Source of the DNA: JAPUDQ01 sp039916485
GTDB lineage: Bacteria; Patescibacteriota; Saccharimonadia; Saccharimonadales; Saccharimonadaceae
Reading direction: 5' to 3'
Length of the DNA: 60,084 nt
NCBI GenBank assembly: GCA_039916485.1
Contig: JBDSLH010000004.1
Span: 1 to 60,084 of the forward strand
The number at the start of each line of letters is the position of its first letter. Positions within the stretch are counted from its first letter, which is position 1. The notes under the pieces are model-generated. The model was not told the origin of the DNA. It did no database searches and worked only from the letters and a program-made list of their open reading frames with translations. This document shows, piece after piece, positions 16,831-24,909 of the stretch. The position numbers and the translations under genes were made by a program.

Positions 16831-19176
16831 TTACGCGATAACGTCGTGAGCGAATCTACCACGATAGGTTACGGGTGGCGGCGGTGTCGTTGCAACAGGA
16901 CACCCATTGCCATCAACTTGGGTTCCAGTCGGTGTTCCTGGGCAGTCGTCATCTTCATCAGCTACTCCATCCTTATCAGCATCGGTAGGCAGAGCTTCTA
17001 CTGGTTTTGGACATCCATTTGCCGTCACTGTAGTGCCCCCAGGTGTATTTGGACACAGATCTTTGTTATCATTAACGCCATCGTTATCACTATCTTTATT
17101 GGCTTGCTCATTCTGTTGTGGAGTTTCTTCGTTGGTTGGCTGCGGGTTGCTTTGCTCAGTACTGCCACAACTTCCTGTTGGTAAGGTTCCACTCAAGAAT
17201 ACTTCTTTATAAGTGTTAGATGCGTTGCCTGTTGCTCGTAGACCATCACTTCGACAGACTGATATTTCGACAATTCCACCTGGCCGTGCAAATTCTTCTG
17301 CTGGAGTGTCAGCGAGGAATGTGGTGATAGATTTTCGCCAAATTGGACCTGCAAGCCCTGATCCACCTGAGCTCATTTCTTCATTTTCATTGTTACCAAC
17401 CCATACACCGACAGCGAGACTTGGAGTAAAGCCAATAGTCCAAGCATCTTTGTTATTGTCGGTACTCCCTGTTTTAACAGCAACTGATCTACCGGCAATA
17501 TTGAGTGAGCTGCCAAATGTTGGGGCCCGTGCATTGTTATCGGACAATATATTGGCAATCAGATATGAAGCTTGCTCAGACTGCACGCGTTTTGATCGTG
17601 CATTGTTCGTATAAATCGCTTCACCATATTTGTTTTCGATCTGACGTATCGTCGTGGCTTCATACTGTAATCCACCGGCTGCAAATGCGGCATATGCATT
17701 AGTCATTGCGAGTGGTGTCGCTTCGGCTGCTCCGAGTGCTAAACTCAGACCGTAATCAGTGTCTCGGTTGATCGAACTGATTCCCATTCGCTGTGCGGTT
17801 TCAACTGCCGTCGATACGCCTAACTTTTCCATAACCTTCACTGCTGGAATATTTAATGATTGAGAGAGAGCATTTCTGACAGTAATGTCACCACGAAAAC
17901 GAAAATCAAAGTTGTTTGGTTTGTAACCACCAAAATCCGTAGCCTCGTCTTTAATAATTGTTGCGGGCGTAATCTGACGTTGATTGAAGGCTTCTGTGAA
18001 GTATATCGGCTTAAAGCTTGATCCCGGCTGACGTGGACTGGTTGCAACATTAAATTTACCCCATGTCTCGTTATTGTAATCGGCACTTCCGACAAGTGAA
18101 CGTATCTCTCCATTCTTTGGATCAATTGCGACAAGCGCTGCATTGCGACCACCACTCCTAGCGTTTATCGCCGTTTGATCAGCAACAATTTTTTCTGCTT
18201 GTTCCTGCCATGAAATATTAAGTGTTGTCTTAACACGATACCCAGAACGTTTAACAGTTTCCTCACCATACTTTTTTTCTAACTCTGCGATAACCATGCC
18301 CACGAAATGGGGCGCTTTGCTAATAGAGGTCTCTGTGGCAGGTGCATATGTTAATTGTGTAGCAGAAGCTTCTTGTTTCTGTGCGTCAGTAATTTTTCCA
18401 TCCTCTACCATACGACGAAGTACTCGATCTTGTTGCTTTTTTGCTTTAGCTGGATCACCTGTAATTGGTGAATAGGCGCTCGGTGCTGGCAAAAGACCGA
18501 TAAGCATTGCACCCTCGGCCAAGCTTAAATCTTTTGCTTCTTTCCCGTAGTACGTCTTTGCAGCTTCATCAATACCAAATGACCCCTCACCGAAATATAC
18601 AGAGTTAATATATAGATCCAGAATTTCATCTTTTGTATACTGCCTGTCAACTGCAACGGCCATCGCAACTTCTTGATACTTACGAAAGAAGTTTTTATTA
18701 CTACTCAGCAGTGTATTTTTCACTAATTGTTGCGTTAACGTTGACCCGCCATATGCCGTTGCATCACGGTTTGCTACGTTTGCATATAATGCAGCTATTA
18801 ACCCGCGTAATGAAACCCCAGAGTGCTTATAAAAATCTTTATCTTCGCTTGATACCAGGGCGTCGGTTGTTGTTTTTGAAATCTCATCCAGCTTTAGACG
18901 TTTTAGGGGCTTGCTTGTACCACTCGAATAAAATGCAGTGCCATTCACATCAAGTAGTTCTACTCCAGTATTGTTGCGGTTCATCAAACGCTCTGGATCT
19001 GAAATATCTCTAGCAAGCAATGCATACGTTAGCAGCGGAATAATTATCAGGATTAGTAACGTAGGACCGCCTATTAAAACTAATTTTTGGCGCATGCTCA
19101 GACGCTTAAACCATTGCCAGCGTCGCCGAACACGACGTAGATGAGTTGGCCTCTTAGTGAATTTTCCTTGTCTCAT
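16831..19176 (-). CDS. Class A penicillin-binding protein with C-terminal thrombospondin type-3 repeats
   Basis: A 781-residue bifunctional peptidoglycan synthase. Basic N-terminus, TM at about residues 31-52, then a GT51 transglycosylase domain with SSEDKDFYKHSG (about residues 105-116) and GGSTLTQQLVKN. The transpeptidase domain has SSFK (active Ser about residue 386), SQSLN, and VKTGS. After a Gln/Asn/Pro-rich linker, residues about 690-765 hold two thrombospondin type-3 calcium-binding repeats (DSDNDGVNDNKDLCP and a second copy with DADKDGVADEDDDCP). The two repeats each have a cysteine pair. The final ~15 residues are unrelated to the repeats and lack acidic residues. Confidence 0.92.
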   Translation of the reverse strand: MRQGKFTKRPTHLRRVRRRWQWFKRLSMRQKLVLIGGPTLLILIIIPLLTYALLARDISDPERLMNRNNTGVELLDVNGTAFYSSGTSKPLKRLKLDEISKTTTDALVSSEDKDFYKHSGVSLRGLIAALYANVANRDATAYGGSTLTQQLVKNTLLSSNKNFFRKYQEVAMAVAVDRQYTKDEILDLYINSVYFGEGSFGIDEAAKTYYGKEAKDLSLAEGAMLIGLLPAPSAYSPITGDPAKAKKQQDRVLRRMVEDGKITDAQKQEASATQLTYAPATETSISKAPHFVGMVIAELEKKYGEETVKRSGYRVKTTLNISWQEQAEKIVADQTAINARSGGRNAALVAIDPKNGEIRSLVGSADYNNETWGKFNVATSPRQPGSSFKPIYFTEAFNQRQITPATIIKDEATDFGGYKPNNFDFRFRGDITVRNALSQSLNIPAVKVMEKLGVSTAVETAQRMGISSINRDTDYGLSLALGAAEATPLAMTNAYAAFAAGGLQYEATTIRQIENKYGEAIYTNNARSKRVQSEQASYLIANILSDNNARAPTFGSSLNIAGRSVAVKTGSTDNNKDAWTIGFTPSLAVGVWVGNNENEEMSSGGSGLAGPIWRKSITTFLADTPAEEFARPGGIVEISVCRSDGLRATGNASNTYKEVFLSGTLPTGSCGSTEQSNPQPTNEETPQQNEQANKDSDNDGVNDNKDLCPNTPGGTTVTANGCPKPVEALPTDADKDGVADEDDDCPGTPTGTQVDGNGCPVATTPPPPVTYRGRFAHDVIA

Positions 19177-19254
19177 AGCTCTATTTTACCAAGTTTTACT
19201 AACATTCGCTCATACTACACCCGCAACAGGCTGAAAACCAGTGATGACATCTGA

Positions 19255-19260
19255 TATAAT
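19255..19260 (+). promoter_or_regulatory. -10 box of the Crp/Fnr-type gene
   Basis: A consensus TATAAT six bases before the ATG at 19267, with no Shine-Dalgarno sequence. This predicts a leaderless transcript. Confidence 0.5.
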
Positions 19261-19266
19261 GTATAT

Positions 19267-19896
19267 ATGATTTTGCAACGTTCGTTGCGCTCGGGACAGA
19301 TCGTGTTCTACCAAGGAGAGGCCGCACTACAAACATATCGTGTAGAGTCTGGATTGGTGCGCTCATATTTAATACATGATAATGGTGATGAAGCGACCAT
19401 TGCGTACTTTGGTCCTGGGGATATTTTTCCGATTGCTTCCTCGTTTGATATTGCTCCGGTGACACTGTTCTACTATGAAACTGCCACAGAAACAGATGTA
19501 ACTGTCATGAATAAGCGAGATTTAGAAGAATATCTTGCTCTGCATGCAGGTAGTGAGCTTCACAAATCAGCCACACGATATGTTAGTTCCCTGCTGCATA
19601 TTAGCGCTCTCATGCAGACAACAGCTCGTGCAAAGTTGGCTCATACAATGAGACATCTTGCCATTCGATTTGGAGAAAAGAGTCTAGATGGCTCACGACG
19701 TAAAATTTCAATTAAATTAACTCAGCTTGATCTCGCACGACTATGTAGTGCAAGTCGAGAAACAATGAGCATTGAGCTTGGTCGCCTGAAAAACGAGGGT
19801 GTTGTTACTGCTAAAGGTAAGCAGTACATTGTGCATCTTGCGAAACTCAATGAGCTGATCAGTGACGAGTCCTCTGTCGATATTAATCTACGCTAA
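19267..19896 (+). CDS. Crp/Fnr-family transcriptional regulator
   Basis: A 209-residue regulator with an N-terminal cyclic-nucleotide-binding-like beta barrel (about residues 1-100), a dimer helix and a C-terminal winged HTH. The recognition helix contains SRETMS, retaining the Arg-Glu of CRP's SRETVGR but with Ile where CRP has its second Arg. The ligand is not predictable from the barrel, and no N-terminal FNR-type cysteines are present. A perfect TGTGA-N6-TCACA palindrome lies 2.2 kb away at 22061. The 3' end overlaps the convergent response-regulator gene by 9 bases. Confidence 0.87.
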   Translation: MILQRSLRSGQIVFYQGEAALQTYRVESGLVRSYLIHDNGDEATIAYFGPGDIFPIASSFDIAPVTLFYYETATETDVTVMNKRDLEEYLALHAGSELHKSATRYVSSLLHISALMQTTARAKLAHTMRHLAIRFGEKSLDGSRRKISIKLTQLDLARLCSASRETMSIELGRLKNEGVVTAKGKQYIVHLAKLNELISDESSVDINLR

Positions 19897-20244
19897 AGTA
19901 TCTTGAACTAGTTTAATAAGCTCTTTCGGTGATGCCCAACTTTTCAACATATACCTCGTAGCCCCTAGCTCGGTGACATCTTCAATGTCAGATTTTGCAT
20001 CGAGATTACTGAACACAATGACCGGGATGTGTTTTGGATTTTCAAACGAGCGTAAAAATTCCTTGCCATCCATAACAGGCATAAGTAAATCGAGCAAAAT
20101 GAGATCATACGCTTTTTGATCAACTAGTGCCAACGCCTCTTTACCATCAAAGGCAGTGTCAACGTCATAAGTATTCTCTAAGATCAGTGAAAACGCATCA
20201 TTGAGCGCCTGATCATCTTCGACAATTAAGATTTTTTTCTTCAT
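19888..20244 (-). CDS. Receiver-only response regulator
   Basis: A 118-residue single REC domain with no output domain. Phosphoacceptor Asp52 in LLDLLMPVMDG, acidic pocket EDD at residues 9-11, Ser at about 79 in place of Thr, and conserved Lys101 (YMLKSW). It starts immediately after the histidine kinase stop (TAA then ATG), with a GGAG Shine-Dalgarno in the kinase's last codons, so the pair is an operon with translational coupling. Output is presumably by protein interaction. Confidence 0.9.
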   Translation of the reverse strand: MKKKILIVEDDQALNDAFSLILENTYDVDTAFDGKEALALVDQKAYDLILLDLLMPVMDGKEFLRSFENPKHIPVIVFSNLDAKSDIEDVTELGATRYMLKSWASPKELIKLVQDTLA

Positions 20245-22023
20245 TTAGATCTCCTTTTCTTTAATTTGATGCTCTTCATGTAGTGGAACCGTTATTGTAA
20301 ATATACTTCCTTTCCCGATCTTGGAATCAATCTCTATATCACCATTATGAGCAAGCATAATCTGCTCCGATAAAAAGAGTCCTAATCCTGAACCACCAAC
20401 CGTTTTTGAAAGTGGATTTGGGATACGGGCAAATTTTTTAAAGAGTAGTTTTATATCAGATTCTTCGATCCCAACCCCATAATCGCGGACCGACACAATG
20501 GCATTATCGTTTCGAGCAGTAATCGTTATACGCACCGGCTTGCCGGCTTCAGAATACTTCAATGCATTGCTAATGAGATTTTCTACGACCATTCGCAAAT
20601 AACGCTCATCCGCAAAGACATATATCAGGCGTTGCTTTGGCGCTTTTATAATGACCTCCGACTCATGGTCGTCTATCGTGCCTGCCATTGAGTCTATAAC
20701 CTGCCGTGTCAAGTCAACTAAATCTATGACATCTTTTTGTAACACAAGTTGATCAGCATCTGCTTTAGCGACGTGGAGTAACTGGTTAATCGTTTCTAGT
20801 TGCCGTTCATTTGCAGCGAATGCTTTCTTGGCAATCGATTCTTGCTGAGGAGTCAATTCCCCGACAAAACCCTGCAACAACATACCGACATACTGTTTTA
20901 CGCCACTCGCCGGTGTCCGTAGCTGATGCGAGGTTAGTGCAAGTAGCTCATCCTTAGTGCGTTGCAGCTCATCTTGGTGCATGATATCAAGCCTAATAAG
21001 ACGTCTAGTCATGAGATACGTGACGAGCACACCTAACGCAATACTCGTAGCTATACCCAGCAAAAACGTGATACCTGGTGCTGTCAGCCGTTGAAATGCT
21101 GGTTGATAGGCTGTCATAGCAACCATCCATTGACGATCAATAACATCTACTTGGGCCGACGCATTATATTTTGTCTCATTACGAGACTCATCGAACACTT
21201 TATTGGTCATTGATATGCCAGTAGAGCTATCGGTAATTGCATACGATGTTGATGCAAGTTGCGCTTGATTATCCCTATCTAATTCTGTAATAAAATCATG
21301 TGGTCGAAATGCAATAAATGTATAGCCTACGAGCTGAGATCGGCGGGCTGCAATGTCAGTCGGCCTCGTCGTTCCTTGATATACGGGGTAATATGCGAGT
21401 ACGCCATACGCCTCTTTTTTGCCTTGATCTTGTATGAGCGTTACAGGTGTGGTTAGAGCCACTTCATCTTGATCTCGTGCTTTGGACATAGCAGATTGCC
21501 TAGTCTTTTCGGAATACATATCATAGCCAATCACTTTTTGATTTGCTTCAACACGGGGCTCAAGATAGCGAATAGCGCTGTATACCTCACGATCACCAGA
21601 TGGCTGAATAGCAAACCCAGGTTTTTCAGCCTGCTGGGACTGGATATATGCAGCTAGCTGGTCACGTTTGAAAACATCCACATAACCTATCCCTAACAAA
21701 TATGGTTGCTCTTCAACAAGCTTACTTTGCTGAATAAAGCTGCTCCACTGGTCTGCTGTAATTGATGTTTGCGTTTTCGTATATGCTCCAAGGGTGAATA
21801 ACGTTTGTTCTAAGTTGGTTATTCGTGATGAAATTGTTTCTGCAAAAATATGCGCTGAATCATTCGTCTGTGTCTGAAATTCATCATCAGCTCTTTGGGC
21901 GAGATAATTAGCAAATGCGTAGGTAGCAAGTACACCCGCCGCAATAATAAGGCTCCCCGTGATAACAGGAATTTTTACAAGTCTAGAGCGCTCACGTACG
22001 AGTTCAACAAAAGGCTTCTTCAT
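20245..22023 (-). CDS. CHASE-domain sensor histidine kinase
   Basis: A 592-residue membrane sensor kinase. TM1 is at about residues 17-38, followed by an extracytoplasmic CHASE domain (about residues 50-300) and TM2 (about 312-335). A HisKA domain has SHQLRTP with phospho-His about residue 366. A HATPase_c domain has the N box (ENLISNALKYS), G1 (DYGVGIE) and G2 (GGSGLGL). It senses an external small molecule by family expectation; the ligand is unknown. It is cotranscribed with the receiver-only regulator. Confidence 0.93.
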   Translation of the reverse strand: MKKPFVELVRERSRLVKIPVITGSLIIAAGVLATYAFANYLAQRADDEFQTQTNDSAHIFAETISSRITNLEQTLFTLGAYTKTQTSITADQWSSFIQQSKLVEEQPYLLGIGYVDVFKRDQLAAYIQSQQAEKPGFAIQPSGDREVYSAIRYLEPRVEANQKVIGYDMYSEKTRQSAMSKARDQDEVALTTPVTLIQDQGKKEAYGVLAYYPVYQGTTRPTDIAARRSQLVGYTFIAFRPHDFITELDRDNQAQLASTSYAITDSSTGISMTNKVFDESRNETKYNASAQVDVIDRQWMVAMTAYQPAFQRLTAPGITFLLGIATSIALGVLVTYLMTRRLIRLDIMHQDELQRTKDELLALTSHQLRTPASGVKQYVGMLLQGFVGELTPQQESIAKKAFAANERQLETINQLLHVAKADADQLVLQKDVIDLVDLTRQVIDSMAGTIDDHESEVIIKAPKQRLIYVFADERYLRMVVENLISNALKYSEAGKPVRITITARNDNAIVSVRDYGVGIEESDIKLLFKKFARIPNPLSKTVGGSGLGLFLSEQIMLAHNGDIEIDSKIGKGSIFTITVPLHEEHQIKEKEI

Positions 22024-22060
22024 ATAGGTTTGATAATAACAGAGGAGTCACTAGAGGTTA

Positions 22061-22076
22061 TGTGAGCTGTGTCACA
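22061..22076. promoter_or_regulatory. CRP-like operator (TGTGA-N6-TCACA)
   Basis: A perfect match to the CRP half-site pair: TGTGA at 22061-22065 and TCACA at 22072-22076 with six bases between. It lies between the divergent histidine kinase and GlsB-like genes, about 38 bases from the kinase start. Its centre is near -70 relative to the predicted start of the GlsB-like transcript, a class-I-like activator spacing. The Crp/Fnr protein at 19267 is the nearest candidate binder. Confidence 0.55.
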
Positions 22077-22102
22077 CTTTCACTGTTATCTGCTCCATAG
22101 TG

Positions 22103-22131
22103 TTGATTGAGCTATCTGCGTAAGATATTTA
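22103..22131 (+). promoter_or_regulatory. Promoter of the GlsB-like gene
   Basis: TTGATT at 22103-22108, a 17-base spacer, and TATTTA at 22126-22131. The predicted start point is near 22138, giving a leader with AAAGGAG before the ATG at 22184. Confidence 0.45.
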
Positions 22132-22183
22132 GTATAAGTAACGTACCTCGCACATTAGTCACGTGTACTGTAAAGGAGAATAT

Positions 22184-22438
22184 ATGAGTGTTATCGTTTG
22201 GATCATCTTTGGAGGCTTAGCAGGACTGATTGCATCAGCTCTCTTAGATACTGATCATACTCGCACAACACTCGGACATGTATTATCCGGAATCATCGGT
22301 GCTTTAATTGGCGGCTCGATCATGAATACGGTTGGTTATAACGGACTTGATGGGTTTAATCTTTATAGTGTGCTTATGGCAGTATTTGGCGCCATGGCAG
22401 GGTTACTATTATTCCGCACATTTATGAGGAACTTCTGA
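22184..22438 (+). CDS. GlsB/YeaQ/YmgE-family stress membrane protein
   Basis: An 84-residue membrane protein with three hydrophobic segments and the glycine-rich pattern of the transglycosylase-associated/YeaQ family (FGGLAGLIAS, GIIGALIGG, FGAMAGLLLF). Family members are linked to general stress but have no known activity. AAAGGAG lies 7 bases upstream of ATG 22184. It is followed after one base by the next gene. Confidence 0.75.
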   Translation: MSVIVWIIFGGLAGLIASALLDTDHTRTTLGHVLSGIIGALIGGSIMNTVGYNGLDGFNLYSVLMAVFGAMAGLLLFRTFMRNF

Positions 22439-22439
22439 T

Positions 22440-22775
22440 ATGGACTACTCTCTCATCCTCCGCATAATTAAAGACTTCACTGTAAGTTTATGGATAGGTG
22501 TATCGGTATTCTCAACGACATTCATAATAAGTCTCTTAATAGGCACCGCCGGAAATCACCCTGTCCTCGGGCCGCTAGAAGTGTTGTATGCAGTCGGAAT
22601 TAATATTGTAGCTCTTAGCTTATTACTAGCACTCACGAAAGAGTTAGTGACCCGTGTCGACGCATCCATAGCGACAACAAAACTTGTCAAACGACGTCGG
22701 CTTATCGGAGCAACATTGCGAGAGCAATTAGTATCAGCGCCGCAACCAGTGAAACAACGAGTTCCAGTACAGTAA
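22440..22775 (+). CDS. Hypothetical two-TM protein
   Basis: A 111-residue protein with two hydrophobic segments (about residues 15-35 and 46-66) and a basic cytoplasmic tail (KLVKRRR). It follows the GlsB-like gene by one base and is probably cotranscribed with it. It lies just upstream of the F1-like operon, so I checked whether it could be the missing a subunit. It is far too short, and I see no conserved membrane arginine. Function unknown. Confidence 0.6.
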   Translation: MDYSLILRIIKDFTVSLWIGVSVFSTTFIISLLIGTAGNHPVLGPLEVLYAVGINIVALSLLLALTKELVTRVDASIATTKLVKRRRLIGATLREQLVSAPQPVKQRVPVQ

Positions 22776-22820
22776 AGCCATCAGTTTTTTTAGCCTCGAT
22801 ACTCTTCATAAATATATGAT

Positions 22821-22849
22821 AGCATGCAAGCGTGCTCCTCTGTTATAAT
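22821..22849 (+). promoter_or_regulatory. Promoter of the F1-like ATPase operon with overlapping inverted repeat
   Basis: A consensus TATAAT -10 at 22844-22849, 13 bases before the ATG at 22863. No Shine-Dalgarno is seen, so the first cistron should have a very short leader. A near-perfect inverted repeat (AGCATGC, AA, GCGTGCT; 22821-22836) covers the -35 region and may be an operator. The operon thus has its own promoter, separate from the two small genes upstream. Confidence 0.5.
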
Positions 22850-22862
22850 AAGCACAATCGTG

Positions 22863-23678
22863 ATGTGGGCGTTTAAACGAAATCCGTGGGTATTTATCAG
22901 TGCACTGATTGTGCTCTGTCTACCTATGGGTGTCGCTGGATTGACTGCCATTACCGAAGGGTACACATTTAAGAACAATCGGCCAGTAGAAGGCTCCCTG
23001 GTGAGTCTTGAAAAAGATTCGACCGATACAGTTATATCCGCCTCAACAGACAGTGTCGATAACCTCTTTGGAATAGTTGTTTATGGTGATAGCTCCCTCC
23101 TATCTGTTTCAAATGGAACTGACACACAAGTACAAGTTACAACGAGTGGTACTGTGCCAGTGCTGGTATCAGACATCAACGGAGCTCTTCGGCGCGGTGA
23201 TCATATTACGGCATCACCTATTCCTGGAGTCGGTATGAAAGCAACGGCAAACGTACGAATTATTGGCATCGCCCAAGGCGAACTTAAAGAGACCAAAAAG
23301 CAGACCGTAACAAGCAAAGATGGGTCTAAGAAGGAAGTTGTAATTGGACGGGTACCAGTGCTTGTTAACGTATCGTATTTCTTCCAAGAGCCTGAGAAAA
23401 CCATTGTACCTGCATCAATCCAGAATGTTGCAAATGCACTCGCAGGCCGCGAAGTGAGCACGTTACCGATCTTAATCAGCGCCGGGATTTTTATACTGAC
23501 GCTGATTGTAGTCGTCAGCGTCCTCTACTCAATGATCCGCAACAGCATCATATCTGTCGGACGTAACCCGATGAGTCAGTCTGCTGTGTACCGTGATCTT
23601 GTCCAGATGTCTGCGCTTGTACTCGCCATTTTGGCTGCCAGTGTTATCAGTATCTATTTTGTATTGACGAGGTTATAG
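22863..23678 (+). CDS. c-subunit-like membrane hairpin fused to an extracytoplasmic domain (F1-like operon)
   Basis: A 271-residue protein in the place of atpE. TM1 at about residues 8-28, then a beta-rich domain (about 30-195) predicted outside the cell, then TM2 (202-222), a GRNP loop (233-236) and TM3 (247-267). Topology puts the GRNP loop in the cytoplasm. In F-ATPase c subunits the R[NQ]P loop faces F1 in the same way. The membrane carboxylate of c subunits would fall at about residue 254, 18 past the Pro; it is Leu here, and TM2 lacks the glycine repeat. The external domain contains GDHITASPIPGVGMKA, a pattern I associate with patescibacterial surface-fibre proteins. Start 22863 follows the -10; an in-frame ATG at 22824 lies upstream of it. 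Confidence 0.7.
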   Translation: MWAFKRNPWVFISALIVLCLPMGVAGLTAITEGYTFKNNRPVEGSLVSLEKDSTDTVISASTDSVDNLFGIVVYGDSSLLSVSNGTDTQVQVTTSGTVPVLVSDINGALRRGDHITASPIPGVGMKATANVRIIGIAQGELKETKKQTVTSKDGSKKEVVIGRVPVLVNVSYFFQEPEKTIVPASIQNVANALAGREVSTLPILISAGIFILTLIVVVSVLYSMIRNSIISVGRNPMSQSAVYRDLVQMSALVLAILAASVISIYFVLTRL

Positions 23679-24425
23679 ATGGGAAGCGATATCTTACAAA
23701 TAATTCTGCTCGCAAACGTATTTTTACTCGGTATCGCTGTGACACTGGCGGTGCGTCACTTTTTTAACCACTCACCCAAAAATCATGCGCCACAAAGTCT
23801 TAGTGACGAAACGAGGCAGGAGCTAGCGCAAGCAATGCGCAAGGAGTTTACGTCAGCGCTTGAATCATCAAGTGCCTCCTTAAAAAATGACTTGACATCA
23901 ACGTCGAAAGAATTAAATCGTTTACTTGCAACATTTGGAACAGACATTCTTAACGAAGAGATGAAATTGTTTCGCGATAACCTAGAATCAATCCGGAAAA
24001 AAACAGCACTCGAAACCAGTACTACTCATGGGCAAATTGCTGCTCATCAAGCCGAACTCGAAATGGATCTCGCAAAACGACGCAGCGAGCTGCAGAGTCA
24101 GATAGAGCAACGTCAGCACACGCTTGAAAAAACCGTGTTAGATCTACAGACTTCTATCGAACAAAGCGTAAAAACGCGCCAGACGACTTTTGCACAATCT
24201 CTCGAGAAGCGAGAAGCCTCACTCAACATGGAGCTTGACGCCGAAGTCGCAAAAGAACGCGCCCTGCTCATCCAACAAATCGATACTAAACTTGGTGATG
24301 CAATGGCATCGTTCCTCCTAAATTCGCTCGGCTCTAATGTTGACCTAGGAGCACAAGGTCCATACCTCATGAAGCTCCTAGAGACACACAAAGAAGAGTT
24401 AAAGCAAGAGGTGTCGAGTGAATAA
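23679..24425 (+). CDS. b-subunit-like membrane stator protein (F1-like operon)
   Basis: A 248-residue protein with an N-terminal TM helix (about residues 5-25) and a very long charged helical coiled-coil region (about 40-215) rich in Glu, Lys, Gln and Ala. A short C-terminal end follows. This is the layout of the F-ATPase b subunit, the peripheral stalk, but about 80 residues longer than the usual ~160. It begins at the base after the upstream stop and overlaps the delta-like gene by 8 bases. Position between c-like and delta-like genes supports the call. Confidence 0.75.
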   Translation: MGSDILQIILLANVFLLGIAVTLAVRHFFNHSPKNHAPQSLSDETRQELAQAMRKEFTSALESSSASLKNDLTSTSKELNRLLATFGTDILNEEMKLFRDNLESIRKKTALETSTTHGQIAAHQAELEMDLAKRRSELQSQIEQRQHTLEKTVLDLQTSIEQSVKTRQTTFAQSLEKREASLNMELDAEVAKERALLIQQIDTKLGDAMASFLLNSLGSNVDLGAQGPYLMKLLETHKEELKQEVSSE

Positions 24426-24909
24426 CACCATTCAACTTCCGGCTTCTGTCGTGACACCGCAAGATGTTGCCCGCCTTGAGCTTGAACTTACAGGCTTCAT
24501 TGACTGGTTCCAGCACAATGCCATTAAGCAGCACATGCATGTCAGCAAAGGCACAGCCATGCCTGGGCTCAGCAGTGAGGCTGTCGAGCTTATCCGCGCG
24601 GTGAGCGTCAATGGATCTCTCAACCAGTCAAACATTGAATCACTACAACAAGCGATCATGCGTATACGTCAACACGCGCCAACAATGTCGATCACATTGT
24701 CTGCCCCAGCTGGTGCACAGCTTCGTCAGCAACTTGTCGCCTGGTGTCGGTCTGAAATCCGACCAGACGTACTCGTTGATTTTCGATTTAACGCAACAAT
24801 ACTTGGTGGAATGGTGGTCCGCTACGGTAGTCACGTATTCGATTGGTCATGGCGACGCGCCGTACTCAATAACCGTTCTTCATTTGCTAAGGAGCTGCGT
24901 AGTGTTTGA
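24418..24909 (+). CDS. delta-subunit-like protein (F1-like operon)
   Basis: A 163-residue soluble protein. The C-terminal part has the OSCP/delta signature: NATILGGMVVRYGSHVFD resembles the canonical D-P-x-[IL]-I-G-G-x-x-[VL]-R-x-G..x-[ILV]-D near the family end. The N-terminal half is helical but not recognisable. It starts at a GTG that overlaps the b-like stop, and its own end overlaps the alpha-like start by 8 bases. In the F-type enzyme, delta joins the stator to the top of F1. Confidence 0.75.
   Translation: MNNTIQLPASVVTPQDVARLELELTGFIDWFQHNAIKQHMHVSKGTAMPGLSSEAVELIRAVSVNGSLNQSNIESLQQAIMRIRQHAPTMSITLSAPAGAQLRQQLVAWCRSEIRPDVLVDFRFNATILGGMVVRYGSHVFDWSWRRAVLNNRSSFAKELRSV

Noticed and set aside
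22440..22775. Possible a subunit for the F1-like operon
   Set aside because: Only two TM segments and about 110 residues, no conserved Arg, and the operon has its own promoter downstream of it.
24611..24901. N-terminal extension of the alpha-like frame before GTG 24902
   Set aside because: It lies wholly inside the delta-like gene in another frame, has no alpha-family similarity, and a good Shine-Dalgarno precedes 24902.
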